IMG/VR virus record: IMGVR_UViG_3300042449_000346
Span: 1 to 35,063 of that record
DNA length: 35,063 nucleotides
Source of the DNA: a virus
Direction: 5' to 3' (one strand)
The notes under the pieces are model-generated. The model was not told the DNA's origin. It was given only the letters and a program-made list of their open reading frames with translations, and did no database searches. Numbering within the stretch: the first letter of the stretch is position 1; every line of letters begins with the position of its first letter. The translations under genes and the position numbers were made by a program. Of this stretch, positions 16,125-27,112 are shown one piece after another.

Positions 16125-19100
16125 TTATTTCTTTTTAATTCTGAAATAAAGAACTCCTCCAGGATAAACTCCTAAATCGTCCATTAATTTCTTTGATAAA
16201 CCAATACCATAACCTGTGACATTTGGTCCAATATTAATAGGTCCTTGGAATGTTGATTGGTCATATTTAACCGCATCGTTCTCTAACACTTGATTAACAT
16301 TATGACCTAATGTTATTGGTGTATCAGGTTTTTCGGGATTTAAGAATACCGTTTCAACTTGATTCGAAAGTAGATACTTTGCGTTGGTTGACGCGGGTAT
16401 GAACTTTGTTGAATAGTATTTTTGTCCGTTTCCTTTAATACCTGACCATTTAATTTGTTTCAATGTTCCGTGTAGATTAACAACAGACATTGTTGTGTCG
16501 TCAGGTATCGGATACTTTTCAGTTCCCATTTCAACCGCAACCGCTCTATACCAATCTTTATCTCTAAACTTAACTTTTTGTATGAATTTTTCATTTTCCG
16601 CCCCGTTATAAGGAATTCCAAATTCATCAACACCAGCCTCTTTAATTGTTTCTTCCCCACTTATTTGTTTCTCACCTTTATCGATTACGAAACTTCCTTG
16701 TGGTGTTATTACAATTTCACTAGTCTTGGTGGTTGTATTTAATTCATTAATTTTAGCAACTGCTCTATTCATTATCTTATCGAATAATGTTCTATAACTC
16801 GATATAAATGAATCTTTAGGGTCAGGTAACGAAATGGACGGTAATCTCGTGCCCTTGAATACTGTCTCAATACCCGTTCCTCTAATTTGATGACTAACCT
16901 CAGTAATCCAATATGAACCTCTGAACATTGGTACATTCTTTAAATAGAAAAACATAGTTGGTTGAATCATCACATTTCCCATACATGTCACCTCACAACT
17001 ATATGATGCTTGTCTATAATAATCAAATAATCCAATATCAACGTTATACGTACCTGCACCCGATTCAGACCTGGCTAAGTTTTCTAAAACCACAAAAGAT
17101 TCTGATGTGTTTTTTAGTGTAGCTTGGTCTAATTGAATACTTTTAAAAATTCCTTGGTTTTGGTCACCAACACTTACTTCAAAAGCAACAACTTTATTCG
17201 ACTTCGCCAAATTCTCAGCATTAAACACGTCAGGGGTGGTGATGATTAATGAGTTGTTATTAACATTACCAATGTTAAAACTATCGTCTTGGAATTTATA
17301 TTTCTCTCCCATGTCAGACGGTCTCTTTGAAACAGGACCATCTACATATTGTACTACAATTTTAGGTGCCGATTCTTGATAATCGACTTCTAAGAAAGTT
17401 CCGAATAGATTCTTTGCAACAGTTTTAGATGGTGTGATTTTGGTCTTATTAGAAAAATTACTTCCATAAAAATTAACGTATGCCGGTAATGCTCTCATGT
17501 CAAAACCCGTACCCGCAATTAATGAACCTAATGCTCCATAAAGATTTAATTTACCGTTTTTCTCATCTGTTAAATCTATAAGTTTATCTAAATTTAAAAA
17601 TACCCTATCACCAATATCTCTATTTGCTTTATCTAAAAATAAAAACTCTTCTAATAACGTTCTTTGACCTATCGAATTACCAGCAACCCATTTATCATTA
17701 AATGATTTGAAGTGATTATATATTTCAAGTTTTAATGTTTCATTATTATAACCATTGTCTATTTTTATTCCACTGGTTCTCTGTTTGGTTCTTAAACCAT
17801 TAAATAACGGTATTAGTATTTGTAAGAAATCAGTTTGTCTTTTTTTAGAACCATAATCACCATCAAATATTGATGTTCTTAAATAGGTTTTAAAATTATT
17901 TGAGGTTGGTGTAAATCCCGTAGGATTGGCGGTATATCCACTATTTGCCCAACCGGCATATAATTGAATGATTGGTCTAAATAATTTTACATTTTTACCC
18001 TCTTTATCAAACTCAACATCATTTACAATGAAAAATTGTTCATAAAACGAAAGTCCTGTAATTGAGCTGGATAATACTTTCTCCACATCGGTAAATTTGT
18101 TTGGCCCTAAGTAAAGTTTTAAATAATCTCTAGCAATGGCACCATCGTCACCCGTTGATTGATTTATATAATAACGATTGTAACTAAATGTATTTCCTGT
18201 ACTAATACCACAAAATCCGTCAAAAACATGTGGATTGATTTCTTTAGGGTTACCAAGTGTTACTTTTATTAAAGAATCGTTTACCAACAAATCTTTAGTG
18301 GTTTGTTTTAATTTCTCAACTTGTCTTTCTTTAATTTCCTTTACAAGTTCAGTAATTGGTAACGAGTCGTCACCCGCTTTTTTATCTACGGTTAATATAC
18401 TTTGTAGTAAATCTTGGAACTTATAATGATTTACCTTATTAAATGTTTTATAAGGTAATTCTTCTTCTAATCTTTCGCTGGCAAAGTTTAAGAATATATT
18501 TTCAAACTCATCCAATATATCTGAGTTGAATGTTGCGATTAAATCTAAAACTTTTTTATAATCACCATTTTCATATGTGTTACCTGTTGTTGTGAAATAT
18601 TCTTCGTGAGATGGTAAAGTAATTCCACTGTAAGAATTGTTAATCGTGTCATCCGACCAAATTACTCTAAAATTCAATTGTTCTTCAGTTGCAAAATTAT
18701 TTCCCGAAATGTCCGCAGAACCCGCAGATGTACCTAAAACAGTTGCAGTTTCAGTATTAAAAGTTTCAACCTTTTTACCACTATATAAATTTGCACCATC
18801 ACATGGTAATATTGTGTATGTTTTATCAGAACTATTTCCTCCAAATTGTGAATTATCAACAAATTGTGTTATAAATTTGGTTTTATCAAAAACATTTCTT
18901 TTACTAATTCTCAGTACCTTATCGTCGATACTTTCTTGAAAAGCGGTTGTACCTCCACTAACTACGTAATGATTTATACCTTTTACGATTTGGTGATATA
19001 CTGCGTCGTAAAATGGATGCACTCCCACACTGTCATTATAGTTAATTGTTACTGATGTTGATGATTCATCCGTATACGTAAATCCAGTTATCGGTGTCGG

Positions 19101-21992
19101 AGTTTCTCCACTTACACCAAAAAATAATTGTGTATTGATGTTATCTGTTAATCTTTTTTCATAAGTTGACCCACTGTAAGTCGAACCTTTTAAAATATCA
19201 TCAAACCCAATATTTTCAACATTTATGTATGTTTTATATCTGTGATATATTGACCCCCATCTTAATATTTGATAGTATGGAATAAAGTGTGTTGAACCAA
19301 GTTCTCTGAACATGGTAGACATTCTCGTTTTCTTTCCATTAAAATCAATTTCATCAGTCAAATCTTTGAAAGGTAATGAATTTAATAGATAATACGCCGA
19401 TGAGGCAAATTTACCATATGGACTACTTTTTATAAAATCACTATGTAACTGTTTATGGAAAAACGAAGTGTTTAGAATACTTGTTGAGGTTTCAGTTTTC
19501 TTATTTTTAATCTTAAAATATTGTCCAAATAGATTATCAACATATTCACTCTTAACCCATGATTTTCCATCTATTGGTGAGCATATAAATCCTTCTTGAA
19601 GGTTTAAACTAAGTACCCCATTCGTATTTAATTCATTAATGTCAAAACTTGTTTTATTAATATAGGACAAATATGTTGACGTGTTAAATGGATAAATGTT
19701 TGTCCTATATCCATCACCCGTAAATGTTTTCAAATTTTCAGTTAATCCTGTGTACTCATCGGCAACACTAACTGTTTTACTTTCGTTTGTATATTGTTTT
19801 ATAGAAAATGGAAAATCAAACGCATCAAGAATCGCTGGCGTTGTTGGTATATTGTCTTTTTTATATGGATACCTATCAAAAACTGAAACGCCGGGTAATA
19901 ATTGTTCTAAATCAGTATCTGATTTTACATTATTATAAAGTACACCTAATAAATCATCATCATCTTGTATTGATTCTTTTATGTTATCAAACTCTCTTCT
20001 TGCCAATTCCTGTACTGTTGTGTTATTAAATGAGTCGATAAGTGTTGCATATTTCGACCTCTCCCATATTTCATATAATAATGCAGGATGGGTTTTATCG
20101 GTATACGGAAATGAACCATTAACATTTAATAACGTGCTTATTGGTTTAATTTTTGTTTCGTCAAAATCACTACCTTCAAAAATATAACTGATGTTATTAG
20201 CACCTTGCTCTTTATTACCTAAAGGATCATATCTATTAGTTGTAATACCTATATAGTTTTCAATAAACTCAACTTCAGGCCAAAGAACTGGATTATTTGA
20301 TTCCAATTTACTAACTAATTCCGAATCACCCGGATAGGCAATTATATTTTGTTTACCGTTTGAGAAATTCTTTTTAATTTCAGGCCACGGGTAAATTGAT
20401 TCTCCTTTACTTTCCTTACTGAAATTTTGTATTTTCTTTTTCCTATCTTGTCCAATGTCGATTGCTCGTCTATGAACATCTTTCATTAATTTGATGTAAA
20501 CTTCAGCGTTTGCTAATATGATTGCAAAAACGTTACGAACTGTAGGTTCAAAACCTAAAGTGCCAGGTCCGTTTCTTTTTACAATCGTATTCATTTTTTG
20601 TTCAACAAAATCTTGTAGTTTCTGTTTTTGTTGATTAAATGTTGTACGTATACCTCCAATGTCATTAATTAATTCATTAATTGATACAACTACTTTTGTA
20701 TCTTTAATTTTATAATAATCACCAACATTTCCTACGTTTTTAGAAAGAATTGTTTGTGTGTTAAATTTAGTTCCAGTTTTATTAGTTACGTTTAGTGTAA
20801 GTAATTGACTCTCCTTAACTTTAATTTTATTATTGTTAATTAAATTTTCTAATGTTGTTGTTGATGCATTACCCGTAATGTTTGTTGTTTCAGATTTGTT
20901 TATAGATGATAATTCAAACCAAAGTACATCATTTTCTTTTGTGTATGTTTGACTTAAATTTCTTCTAGCCCAAGACTTAATATCGTTTTCAAATGAAGTA
21001 ATTCTGTCACCAAACTCTTTTAACGCCGCAAATAATTTCATATCTACAACCTCATCAAATATTTCTTTCTCTAAAAGTTTATCTAACGATTTTGCAATGA
21101 TACCCACTTCCTTTAATGTTTTGGTTGGGAAATCCTTTGGTATTAAATTTTTTCTTTTGTATTCTGAATACACCGAATTAAGTAATGCATAACCTCTTGA
21201 TGATTTTGATACTTTTTGAATATACTCTTTTGTTGATTCATTAAATTGGGGGGTATCTACAGTTTCAATACCATACATAAATGGTGCATATAATGCAGCC
21301 TTTAATGGTATGTCGCTCATGTATGCATATGTGGAACCCACAAAAGTTGTTGATACTTCGAAATTACCGTTTGTTGGATTAAACTTACTACTAAACTTAA
21401 CTAAATGTAATCTATATTTTATTGCCTTTCCGTAATAACCTTTAACTGTTAAATAAAATATCGGCCAAGGGATATGAAAGAATGCTTTGTATGCTGAATT
21501 TTCTGGTGATTCAAATAACGTTTTACCTCTAACGTCAACAAAGTTAATTTGTACTTGAGGGACAAAATTAGCACCTTTTACTGTTATGTTAATACTTTGA
21601 ATACCAAATGATTGTGGAGTCGCGTCGTAGTTTGTATCTGATACCTTAAATTCAATCGCCTTTCCTTTTTCGTCAAACTTTGTTGGTGTATCGGTTCCGT
21701 TATATGCGTTAGTCCATGATGAATCAAAATCATTACCACCATTTGACATGAAATTTAAAGTTCCCTTCACAATTTCTGTCATGGTATTTTGGTCATTTGT
21801 TGCAAGTAGTGTTGACCTTGGGATTAAATCAGCCTCAAGGTTAACAAACATTACTAAATTCTCTTGGTCGATTCCTCTTGGTAAAATCTCTCCTTTTTTG
21901 GAAATAACACTATTAGGGTCAATATACATCAGATTGTTCTGATCGACCTTAACTAATATATTTTCACTCTGTTTTTCTCTGTTACTCCCCAT
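16125..21992 (-). CDS. Giant baseplate/hub-region structural protein (1955 aa)
   Basis: This 1955-residue protein is much larger than any T4 baseplate protein. Residues about 170-200 hold IPWPIFYLTVKGYYGKA, a motif I associate with large virion proteins of far-T4 and jumbo myophages. Residues about 1690-1722 (YWITEVSHQIRGTGIETVFKG, then RLPS) look like the end of a hub/gpD-type domain that closes a tube-like ring. The last about 40 residues (VTGYGIGLSKKLMDDLGVYP, GGVLYFRI) resemble a double-psi beta-barrel end. Between them lies a long beta-rich, Asn/Thr-rich region. It overlaps the gp53-like gene by 11 bases. Separate gp27, gp5, gp48 or gp54 genes are not seen, so this and the 1595-aa protein may cover those roles (inference). 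The reading frame is uninterrupted. Confidence 0.8.
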   Translation of the reverse strand: MGSNREKQSENILVKVDQNNLMYIDPNSVISKKGEILPRGIDQENLVMFVNLEADLIPRSTLLATNDQNTMTEIVKGTLNFMSNGGNDFDSSWTNAYNGTDTPTKFDEKGKAIEFKVSDTNYDATPQSFGIQSINITVKGANFVPQVQINFVDVRGKTLFESPENSAYKAFFHIPWPIFYLTVKGYYGKAIKYRLHLVKFSSKFNPTNGNFEVSTTFVGSTYAYMSDIPLKAALYAPFMYGIETVDTPQFNESTKEYIQKVSKSSRGYALLNSVYSEYKRKNLIPKDFPTKTLKEVGIIAKSLDKLLEKEIFDEVVDMKLFAALKEFGDRITSFENDIKSWARRNLSQTYTKENDVLWFELSSINKSETTNITGNASTTTLENLINNNKIKVKESQLLTLNVTNKTGTKFNTQTILSKNVGNVGDYYKIKDTKVVVSINELINDIGGIRTTFNQQKQKLQDFVEQKMNTIVKRNGPGTLGFEPTVRNVFAIILANAEVYIKLMKDVHRRAIDIGQDRKKKIQNFSKESKGESIYPWPEIKKNFSNGKQNIIAYPGDSELVSKLESNNPVLWPEVEFIENYIGITTNRYDPLGNKEQGANNISYIFEGSDFDETKIKPISTLLNVNGSFPYTDKTHPALLYEIWERSKYATLIDSFNNTTVQELARREFDNIKESIQDDDDLLGVLYNNVKSDTDLEQLLPGVSVFDRYPYKKDNIPTTPAILDAFDFPFSIKQYTNESKTVSVADEYTGLTENLKTFTGDGYRTNIYPFNTSTYLSYINKTSFDINELNTNGVLSLNLQEGFICSPIDGKSWVKSEYVDNLFGQYFKIKNKKTETSTSILNTSFFHKQLHSDFIKSSPYGKFASSAYYLLNSLPFKDLTDEIDFNGKKTRMSTMFRELGSTHFIPYYQILRWGSIYHRYKTYINVENIGFDDILKGSTYSGSTYEKRLTDNINTQLFFGVSGETPTPITGFTYTDESSTSVTINYNDSVGVHPFYDAVYHQIVKGINHYVVSGGTTAFQESIDDKVLRISKRNVFDKTKFITQFVDNSQFGGNSSDKTYTILPCDGANLYSGKKVETFNTETATVLGTSAGSADISGNNFATEEQLNFRVIWSDDTINNSYSGITLPSHEEYFTTTGNTYENGDYKKVLDLIATFNSDILDEFENIFLNFASERLEEELPYKTFNKVNHYKFQDLLQSILTVDKKAGDDSLPITELVKEIKERQVEKLKQTTKDLLVNDSLIKVTLGNPKEINPHVFDGFCGISTGNTFSYNRYYINQSTGDDGAIARDYLKLYLGPNKFTDVEKVLSSSITGLSFYEQFFIVNDVEFDKEGKNVKLFRPIIQLYAGWANSGYTANPTGFTPTSNNFKTYLRTSIFDGDYGSKKRQTDFLQILIPLFNGLRTKQRTSGIKIDNGYNNETLKLEIYNHFKSFNDKWVAGNSIGQRTLLEEFLFLDKANRDIGDRVFLNLDKLIDLTDEKNGKLNLYGALGSLIAGTGFDMRALPAYVNFYGSNFSNKTKITPSKTVAKNLFGTFLEVDYQESAPKIVVQYVDGPVSKRPSDMGEKYKFQDDSFNIGNVNNNSLIITTPDVFNAENLAKSNKVVAFEVSVGDQNQGIFKSIQLDQATLKNTSESFVVLENLARSESGAGTYNVDIGLFDYYRQASYSCEVTCMGNVMIQPTMFFYLKNVPMFRGSYWITEVSHQIRGTGIETVFKGTRLPSISLPDPKDSFISSYRTLFDKIMNRAVAKINELNTTTKTSEIVITPQGSFVIDKGEKQISGEETIKEAGVDEFGIPYNGAENEKFIQKVKFRDKDWYRAVAVEMGTEKYPIPDDTTMSVVNLHGTLKQIKWSGIKGNGQKYYSTKFIPASTNAKYLLSNQVETVFLNPEKPDTPITLGHNVNQVLENDAVKYDQSTFQGPINIGPNVTGYGIGLSKKLMDDLGVYPGGVLYFRIKKK

Positions 21993-22305
21993 AATATAAG
22001 TTATACAATTCTACACCTCTTTTATAATCTTGTAAAGAGCTTGTTAGGGGAAATGGAATTCTTAATATAAAATTATCAGGAATTTCAAACTCAATACTAC
22101 CAGATTGTGGATTAGCCAATAAAATTAACCAACCAAAAACAGGAGTGCCGTAAAAATCTTGAGAGACTTTATCCAATCTTGTTTGTCCTTTTTTATAGTT
22201 AAGGTATTTGTCGGTCCCCTTAATAGGTAACTCAATACCGGGAACTATTTTAAAATTACCGTCTTCTATAAAAAATTGATACCTATCGAAATAATCCCTA
22301 CTCAT
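21982..22305 (-). CDS. 53: Baseplate wedge protein gp53-like, LysM-type fold
   Basis: This 107-residue protein carries DKVSQDFYGTPVFGWLILLA, then ANPQSGSIEFEIPDNFILRI and PFPL. This is the LysM-like pattern D.ia..YG.p..ww.il.aN....f.ip.g..LriP found in T4 gp53 and in small LysM baseplate proteins of other contractile systems. T4 gp53 is 196 aa, so this is a shorter version covering the core fold. It would hold hub and wedge together. The start overlaps the stop of the 1595-aa gene as ATGA (4 bases), and its end overlaps the 1955-aa gene by 11 bases, so the three are tightly coupled. Confidence 0.78.
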   Translation of the reverse strand: MSRDYFDRYQFFIEDGNFKIVPGIELPIKGTDKYLNYKKGQTRLDKVSQDFYGTPVFGWLILLANPQSGSIEFEIPDNFILRIPFPLTSSLQDYKRGVELYNLYYGE

Positions 22306-25300
22306 GGTTTATAGTAATTTAATGTAGAACCTATTTTATTTTTAATACTAAATATTTTTTCTAATTCACTCTTCTTTACGTTATCCGTTATCACATCGGT
22401 AGTTTGAATGTTAAAAATAACCTCCTCCAATGATGTTTTTGGTTTCGCCTCTTTATGAGTTTTAAATTTCTTTTCTTCTGGTTGTCTTGCAAACTTTTTG
22501 AGTTTTCCTTCCATTTTAGAAGTGTCAACTTGACTACCAAATACGTCAATTACCTCACCTATTAAAATCGGGTCTTTCATAACAATACTTAAAACCTCTT
22601 CAAAATCACCTTGACTTATTGATGTACTATTAAAATTGATAGATAAATCTAAGTCCTCGGTAAAATCTTTATGATGTTTCTTTATGTAATCAATTACATC
22701 TGAATACTTACCATAAAAATCACTACTACTTGTTATACCTGGTAATGTGAATAAAGCGTTTGATACAGTACTTCCACTAATCGTACCGTCTTCTTTATGT
22801 TTAACTATGTAATTTGCTTTATCAATTAAACCTATTATTTCATTTCTAGCGTCTTCAAGTGTTTTAACCGCAGAAACATTTAACATTCGATTAACCAATG
22901 AGTTATCGTTTGAAATTAAAATCTCTTTAAATTTCTTCTTTAATAACTTATTTGAATTCGCTTCCATTGAGTTTGGTAAAATTTTATTAAATCCTAAAAT
23001 ATCAACAAAATCAGATGATTCGATTTTTGAGTCGAGTGCGGCTTTAAATCCTCTTAATAAAACTTCCATCTCTTTACCTGATGGATAAACACCTAATAGT
23101 TCAATGTTTTCTGTACTTGATTCACTTTTTTGAACTGTTAAATCTTTAACACTTCTATATGTTGGTGAAAAGAATATACTACCCAATTTAGTATCATATT
23201 CTTTTACTACTATGTTATATGTTTTTTGATATGTGTCAAAATAATCTTTTACCTTATCAAAAATATTGGTTACTAAAGTTTTATATTCGATTGTGTTTGT
23301 ACTGTCAGTTTTAACATATTCACCAATATAAGAACCTTCTTTAATTCCTTTACCATTTATATCACTAGATTTCTCTGAAGTTCGTTTACCATTTTTTTGT
23401 AAGTCCTCTAAAAATTCTTTAGTGAATTCTGATGCATCTCTTCCTCCAATTGTTTCATTCGTGGATTCTGATCTCTCGTCATACATTTCAGTATTTGCAT
23501 AGAAATTAGATGACAACGCGTTTTGTAATCTTGAGATTGGTTCTTTTAATCCTTGACCCCCAATAAAGTTTACTTGTAATGATACGTTTGCAATCATTGG
23601 TTGCACTCCAATTCCTTCGGGATTTAAATCCCATGTAGAGTCTTCAAATGTTATATTAACGTCTCTTATAATAATTTTAGAATGATAAAAATCACCAACT
23701 CTTAATACACAAACTGGTGGCGGTCCAAATGTTGTATTTCTTGCATTTACGTCACTATCTTCCGATATTCCTTTAATTGGAATAGTATCGCCAGGTCTAA
23801 TACATTGTTGTAAAAAAGTTAAACGTGCGTTTAATCCTTCAGGTGTTGTTGAGTGGAAACCTGGGTGAAAATATTTTAACTTTTCAACTAAAGATTTAAA
23901 AACCAATGGTGTATTTTCTTCAACTGTTTTGAAATAATAACATTCAGACAGAGTCTTCATGATAATTCTTTTCATTACATCAATAGTCGGTCTTTTGAAT
24001 TTACTTGGTATTTGTTCTTTATCTCCAGGTACTAGTTTACTTGGTGGTATATTTCCATCTCCCGGTACAGGATTCACGTTTGGTGTTATATCTTCTTTTT
24101 TAGGGGTTCTTTGATATTCCATTCTAACATATGATTGTCTACAACCAAAAGCAATAGGTGAATGGCGTTTTAATTTTTCACTGACGAATTCTTCTTTATG
24201 ACAGTTTTGATTACTTTCATTAATAACTTCTTCTCCAGCATTTTTACTGACAATGATTAATTTTCCTTCTCTTTCAAACCCTAAATCATCTTTATATGAA
24301 AATTCTTTTTTAATTTCATACTTTTCTTTTGACGCGTCAACGGGTAACTCTTTAAATGACCACCAATCTCTTGAATCATATTTAGCACCATCATTAGATA
24401 CTTTGGATAAAATATCTTGTATAATTGAATGTGATCTTCTTATTGAAAGTTTAAAGTTATATTTGTTATCCGCAGCTGCTGAACAACTTGATAGAATGTT
24501 AATTGTTACATCGCCACAAGTGTTTTCCTTTATATCTTTTTTAAGTGTTTCTAATTTTGTATTAAATTCTGTAAAACCAGTTGATGCGTTTGTTATTATA
24601 GTTGTTAATTCAGTTACTTTCTTATTTACATTTTCAGTAATATCTCCAGTTGGTTTTGTAGAATTATATAATAACTTACGGTCTTTATCGTATTTGGTTT
24701 TATTATAAGTTGTATTTGATGGGTCTAATAATTTATTTAATTCACTTGTTAATTCGTTAACAGTTCTTCCTGAACTATTAATAACATCGTCATAAAAATT
24801 TTTGTAAGCACGATTAGATATAAAATCTTTTTTTAATGTTATTTCAGGTGTATCATTTAAAAATTTTAAATTAATATCTAATTTAATTGTTTCGGCATTA
24901 GGGTCTATTCCCGGTGTAATAGAACTACTTACTGTTGGTGGGGTGAATACACTCTTATATTTTATAATCTCATCAGGGTTACCACCTCCATTTAAGAACT
25001 TAGTTATTAAATTAATATCTTCAGGGTCTAATGTTGCGTATCTTCTAATTAAATCATAGAAGTCAACATCAACACAACCAGCAAAAAACGCGTTAATATA
25101 CTCATCAGCCTCTTTGTCTGACTTATCTTTAAAATGTTCTCTAACTAATAGATTTAAAACACTTGGGTGATCGACAACAACTTTAAAAGATATTTGTCCA
25201 CTTCTTTCAGTATTTTGATATGTGTAAATTGGTTCGGGTCTACCTAAGAAAGTATTACTTTCCCATTTAGCACTATTTTGTTCCGACACTTTTAAATCAT

Positions 25301-27089
25301 ATGGTGGGAACCACATTACACGTCCACCATTTGGACCCCTTTCACAATATGGTAAATCTAAAACTGTAAAACCAGGTCTTGTTGACGTTTTCCATGCAAG
25401 ATTCTCAATTGAGAACATATATTTTTTTGCATAAAAACTTTTACCGTTATAATCTTGTCCGTATTTGTATTTGTCAAATATGTTTGTTGAACCTGAAAAG
25501 TCATCTTTAGTTCCATTTGACATAGGTCCCATGTTGATGTTCCAAGGTCTACTTGAACCTCCCATTACACTATCATCAAATTTTCGAATGTTTGCAGTTC
25601 TTTTCATTGTGTCAGAATAGTTAAAATATGGTCTATCCTTAGTCCATACTCTACAAAACTCTGCACCACTTTCTTCACCTGTTGCTTTATCAACAAATTT
25701 TACTGCCGAACCTCTTGACATTAAGATGTCACCATCTTTAAATGCTCTACTAGTTTGGTCAATTACATTTGCAACATGTGATAAACCCGAACCATCTGAT
25801 GGTAATGAATTTAATATTCTTTGTGTTTCTCCTAATATTGAATCTTCTCTAAAACCGTATTTTGTCGACAATGAATTTTCTAAATTAGAAGATTCTTCAC
25901 CGTACTCCATGTTCTCAAGACCTAACTTGTTTTGAGAGTTCGTACTAATCCAAGTTAGGTTACCACTGATTGGTCCTCCTTCGTTAATATTAACGTCTCT
26001 ATGAAATAAATTTGCGGCAACAGGGTCAAACATTAGACTTAAGTAATAACTACTTCTAACGGGTCTACCATTAAAGTCTGACATAGCGAACTGTACGTCC
26101 TCACCTCTATCGTCACCAATATATGCAACACCTCTTGGTGCTTCTAAACCTAAAATATTTTTAACACCTTCAGCAAAATTATCCGCAAATTGAAATATTT
26201 TTGATGAATTTTGTGATCTCGCACTTGTGGTATAGTCGGGTGCATATTTTGAAAACGACAAGTTTCTATAAAGGGTTTGTTTTTGACCCTCACCCATATA
26301 TTCAATCAATAGGTCGGAAGGTTTCCTTGATATTTTTGGTCTTCTCTGTATTCCTAATAACGAACCTAATGCACCTGTTACATCTTGCCATAATTTACCG
26401 ACTCCTGTTTTTGCTTCAGGTCTAAAATTTTGAACAGGGTTTTCAGGGTTCGATAAATAATCTCCTGGTATTTCAGAAAATGGAAATGTTACACCCGCTA
26501 TCGTTTGTAAGAAATCGATAGTTTTTCCTGGTAATGTTCTTGCAACAGTAATTTTATAGTTAGGTAATATAAATGGTTGTCTACCTGTTACAATATCTGA
26601 AATTGTACTAATGTCACCACTTAAAGCTTCACTAATTCTCATTCTACCATCAGTTATTCTAATTAGATTTTGTCTAATTCTTGATAACATTGGTCCATCA
26701 CTAGACCTCATGTAGTTTGATGAGAATTTTAATAATTCAGATTCGTTATTGTTAGAAGTATTAGTAAATAAACTTATAAATGTATGATTAACATTCGTAG
26801 TAAAATAAGGATATAATTCTAAATTCGCTCTTCTGACTGAAGTATCTAACGTTTCGAAAATTGAAAAATTTTCGGGTTTATATATGTTTAGATTTGATGG
26901 TTTACTTAAATCGTTTGGTCTATTACTATCAACGGGAGGTAAGTTTGTTACCGAATAATCATTTTGTTTTGATACAGAATAACTAGCAGGGGTAAACAAT
27001 TGAGGTCCGTCGCTAGGATTCTTGAGATTCTTAGCTAAAAGTTTGTCCCTTTCAGATTTTGTTGAGTCGAAATTTAAGTAACTTGGCAT
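22302..27089 (-). CDS. Giant baseplate/tail-tube-initiator-like structural protein (1595 aa)
   Basis: This 1595-residue protein lies between the tape-measure-like gene and the gp53-like gene, where hub and tube-initiator proteins are encoded. Around residue 593 it has FPPYDLKVSEQNSAKWESNT, then FLGRPEPIYTYQNTERSGQI, SFKVVVDHPS. Around 1133-1180 it has FYHSKIIIRDVNITFEDSTW, DLNPEGIGVQPMIANVSLQV, NFIGGQ. These two beta segments look like the paired halves of a tube-like domain, as in baseplate tube initiators (gp48/gp54 type), separated by a long insert. The C-terminal about 400 residues are helical and charged. Two late-motif bases precede it. No membrane helix or lysozyme motif is visible. 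The exact counterpart in T4 is uncertain. Confidence 0.78.
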   Translation of the reverse strand: MPSYLNFDSTKSERDKLLAKNLKNPSDGPQLFTPASYSVSKQNDYSVTNLPPVDSNRPNDLSKPSNLNIYKPENFSIFETLDTSVRRANLELYPYFTTNVNHTFISLFTNTSNNNESELLKFSSNYMRSSDGPMLSRIRQNLIRITDGRMRISEALSGDISTISDIVTGRQPFILPNYKITVARTLPGKTIDFLQTIAGVTFPFSEIPGDYLSNPENPVQNFRPEAKTGVGKLWQDVTGALGSLLGIQRRPKISRKPSDLLIEYMGEGQKQTLYRNLSFSKYAPDYTTSARSQNSSKIFQFADNFAEGVKNILGLEAPRGVAYIGDDRGEDVQFAMSDFNGRPVRSSYYLSLMFDPVAANLFHRDVNINEGGPISGNLTWISTNSQNKLGLENMEYGEESSNLENSLSTKYGFREDSILGETQRILNSLPSDGSGLSHVANVIDQTSRAFKDGDILMSRGSAVKFVDKATGEESGAEFCRVWTKDRPYFNYSDTMKRTANIRKFDDSVMGGSSRPWNINMGPMSNGTKDDFSGSTNIFDKYKYGQDYNGKSFYAKKYMFSIENLAWKTSTRPGFTVLDLPYCERGPNGGRVMWFPPYDLKVSEQNSAKWESNTFLGRPEPIYTYQNTERSGQISFKVVVDHPSVLNLLVREHFKDKSDKEADEYINAFFAGCVDVDFYDLIRRYATLDPEDINLITKFLNGGGNPDEIIKYKSVFTPPTVSSSITPGIDPNAETIKLDINLKFLNDTPEITLKKDFISNRAYKNFYDDVINSSGRTVNELTSELNKLLDPSNTTYNKTKYDKDRKLLYNSTKPTGDITENVNKKVTELTTIITNASTGFTEFNTKLETLKKDIKENTCGDVTINILSSCSAAADNKYNFKLSIRRSHSIIQDILSKVSNDGAKYDSRDWWSFKELPVDASKEKYEIKKEFSYKDDLGFEREGKLIIVSKNAGEEVINESNQNCHKEEFVSEKLKRHSPIAFGCRQSYVRMEYQRTPKKEDITPNVNPVPGDGNIPPSKLVPGDKEQIPSKFKRPTIDVMKRIIMKTLSECYYFKTVEENTPLVFKSLVEKLKYFHPGFHSTTPEGLNARLTFLQQCIRPGDTIPIKGISEDSDVNARNTTFGPPPVCVLRVGDFYHSKIIIRDVNITFEDSTWDLNPEGIGVQPMIANVSLQVNFIGGQGLKEPISRLQNALSSNFYANTEMYDERSESTNETIGGRDASEFTKEFLEDLQKNGKRTSEKSSDINGKGIKEGSYIGEYVKTDSTNTIEYKTLVTNIFDKVKDYFDTYQKTYNIVVKEYDTKLGSIFFSPTYRSVKDLTVQKSESSTENIELLGVYPSGKEMEVLLRGFKAALDSKIESSDFVDILGFNKILPNSMEANSNKLLKKKFKEILISNDNSLVNRMLNVSAVKTLEDARNEIIGLIDKANYIVKHKEDGTISGSTVSNALFTLPGITSSSDFYGKYSDVIDYIKKHHKDFTEDLDLSINFNSTSISQGDFEEVLSIVMKDPILIGEVIDVFGSQVDTSKMEGKLKKFARQPEEKKFKTHKEAKPKTSLEEVIFNIQTTDVITDNVKKSELEKIFSIKNKIGSTLNYYKP

Positions 27090-27104
27090 TAGTTATTCTT
27101 TTAT

Positions 27105-27112
27105 TATAAATA
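27105..27112 (-). promoter_or_regulatory. Late-motif TATTTATA before the 1595-aa gene
   Basis: Sense reading is AATCTATTTATAATAAAAGA, 15 bases from the ATG at 27089, in the 52-base gap after the tape-measure-like gene. The flank AATC is shared with the copy at 29056. Confidence 0.5.

Noticed and set aside
24253-24708. 151-codon plus-strand ORF within the 1595-aa gene
   Set aside because: Antisense shadow of a continuous structural gene, with no recognisable domain or start signal.
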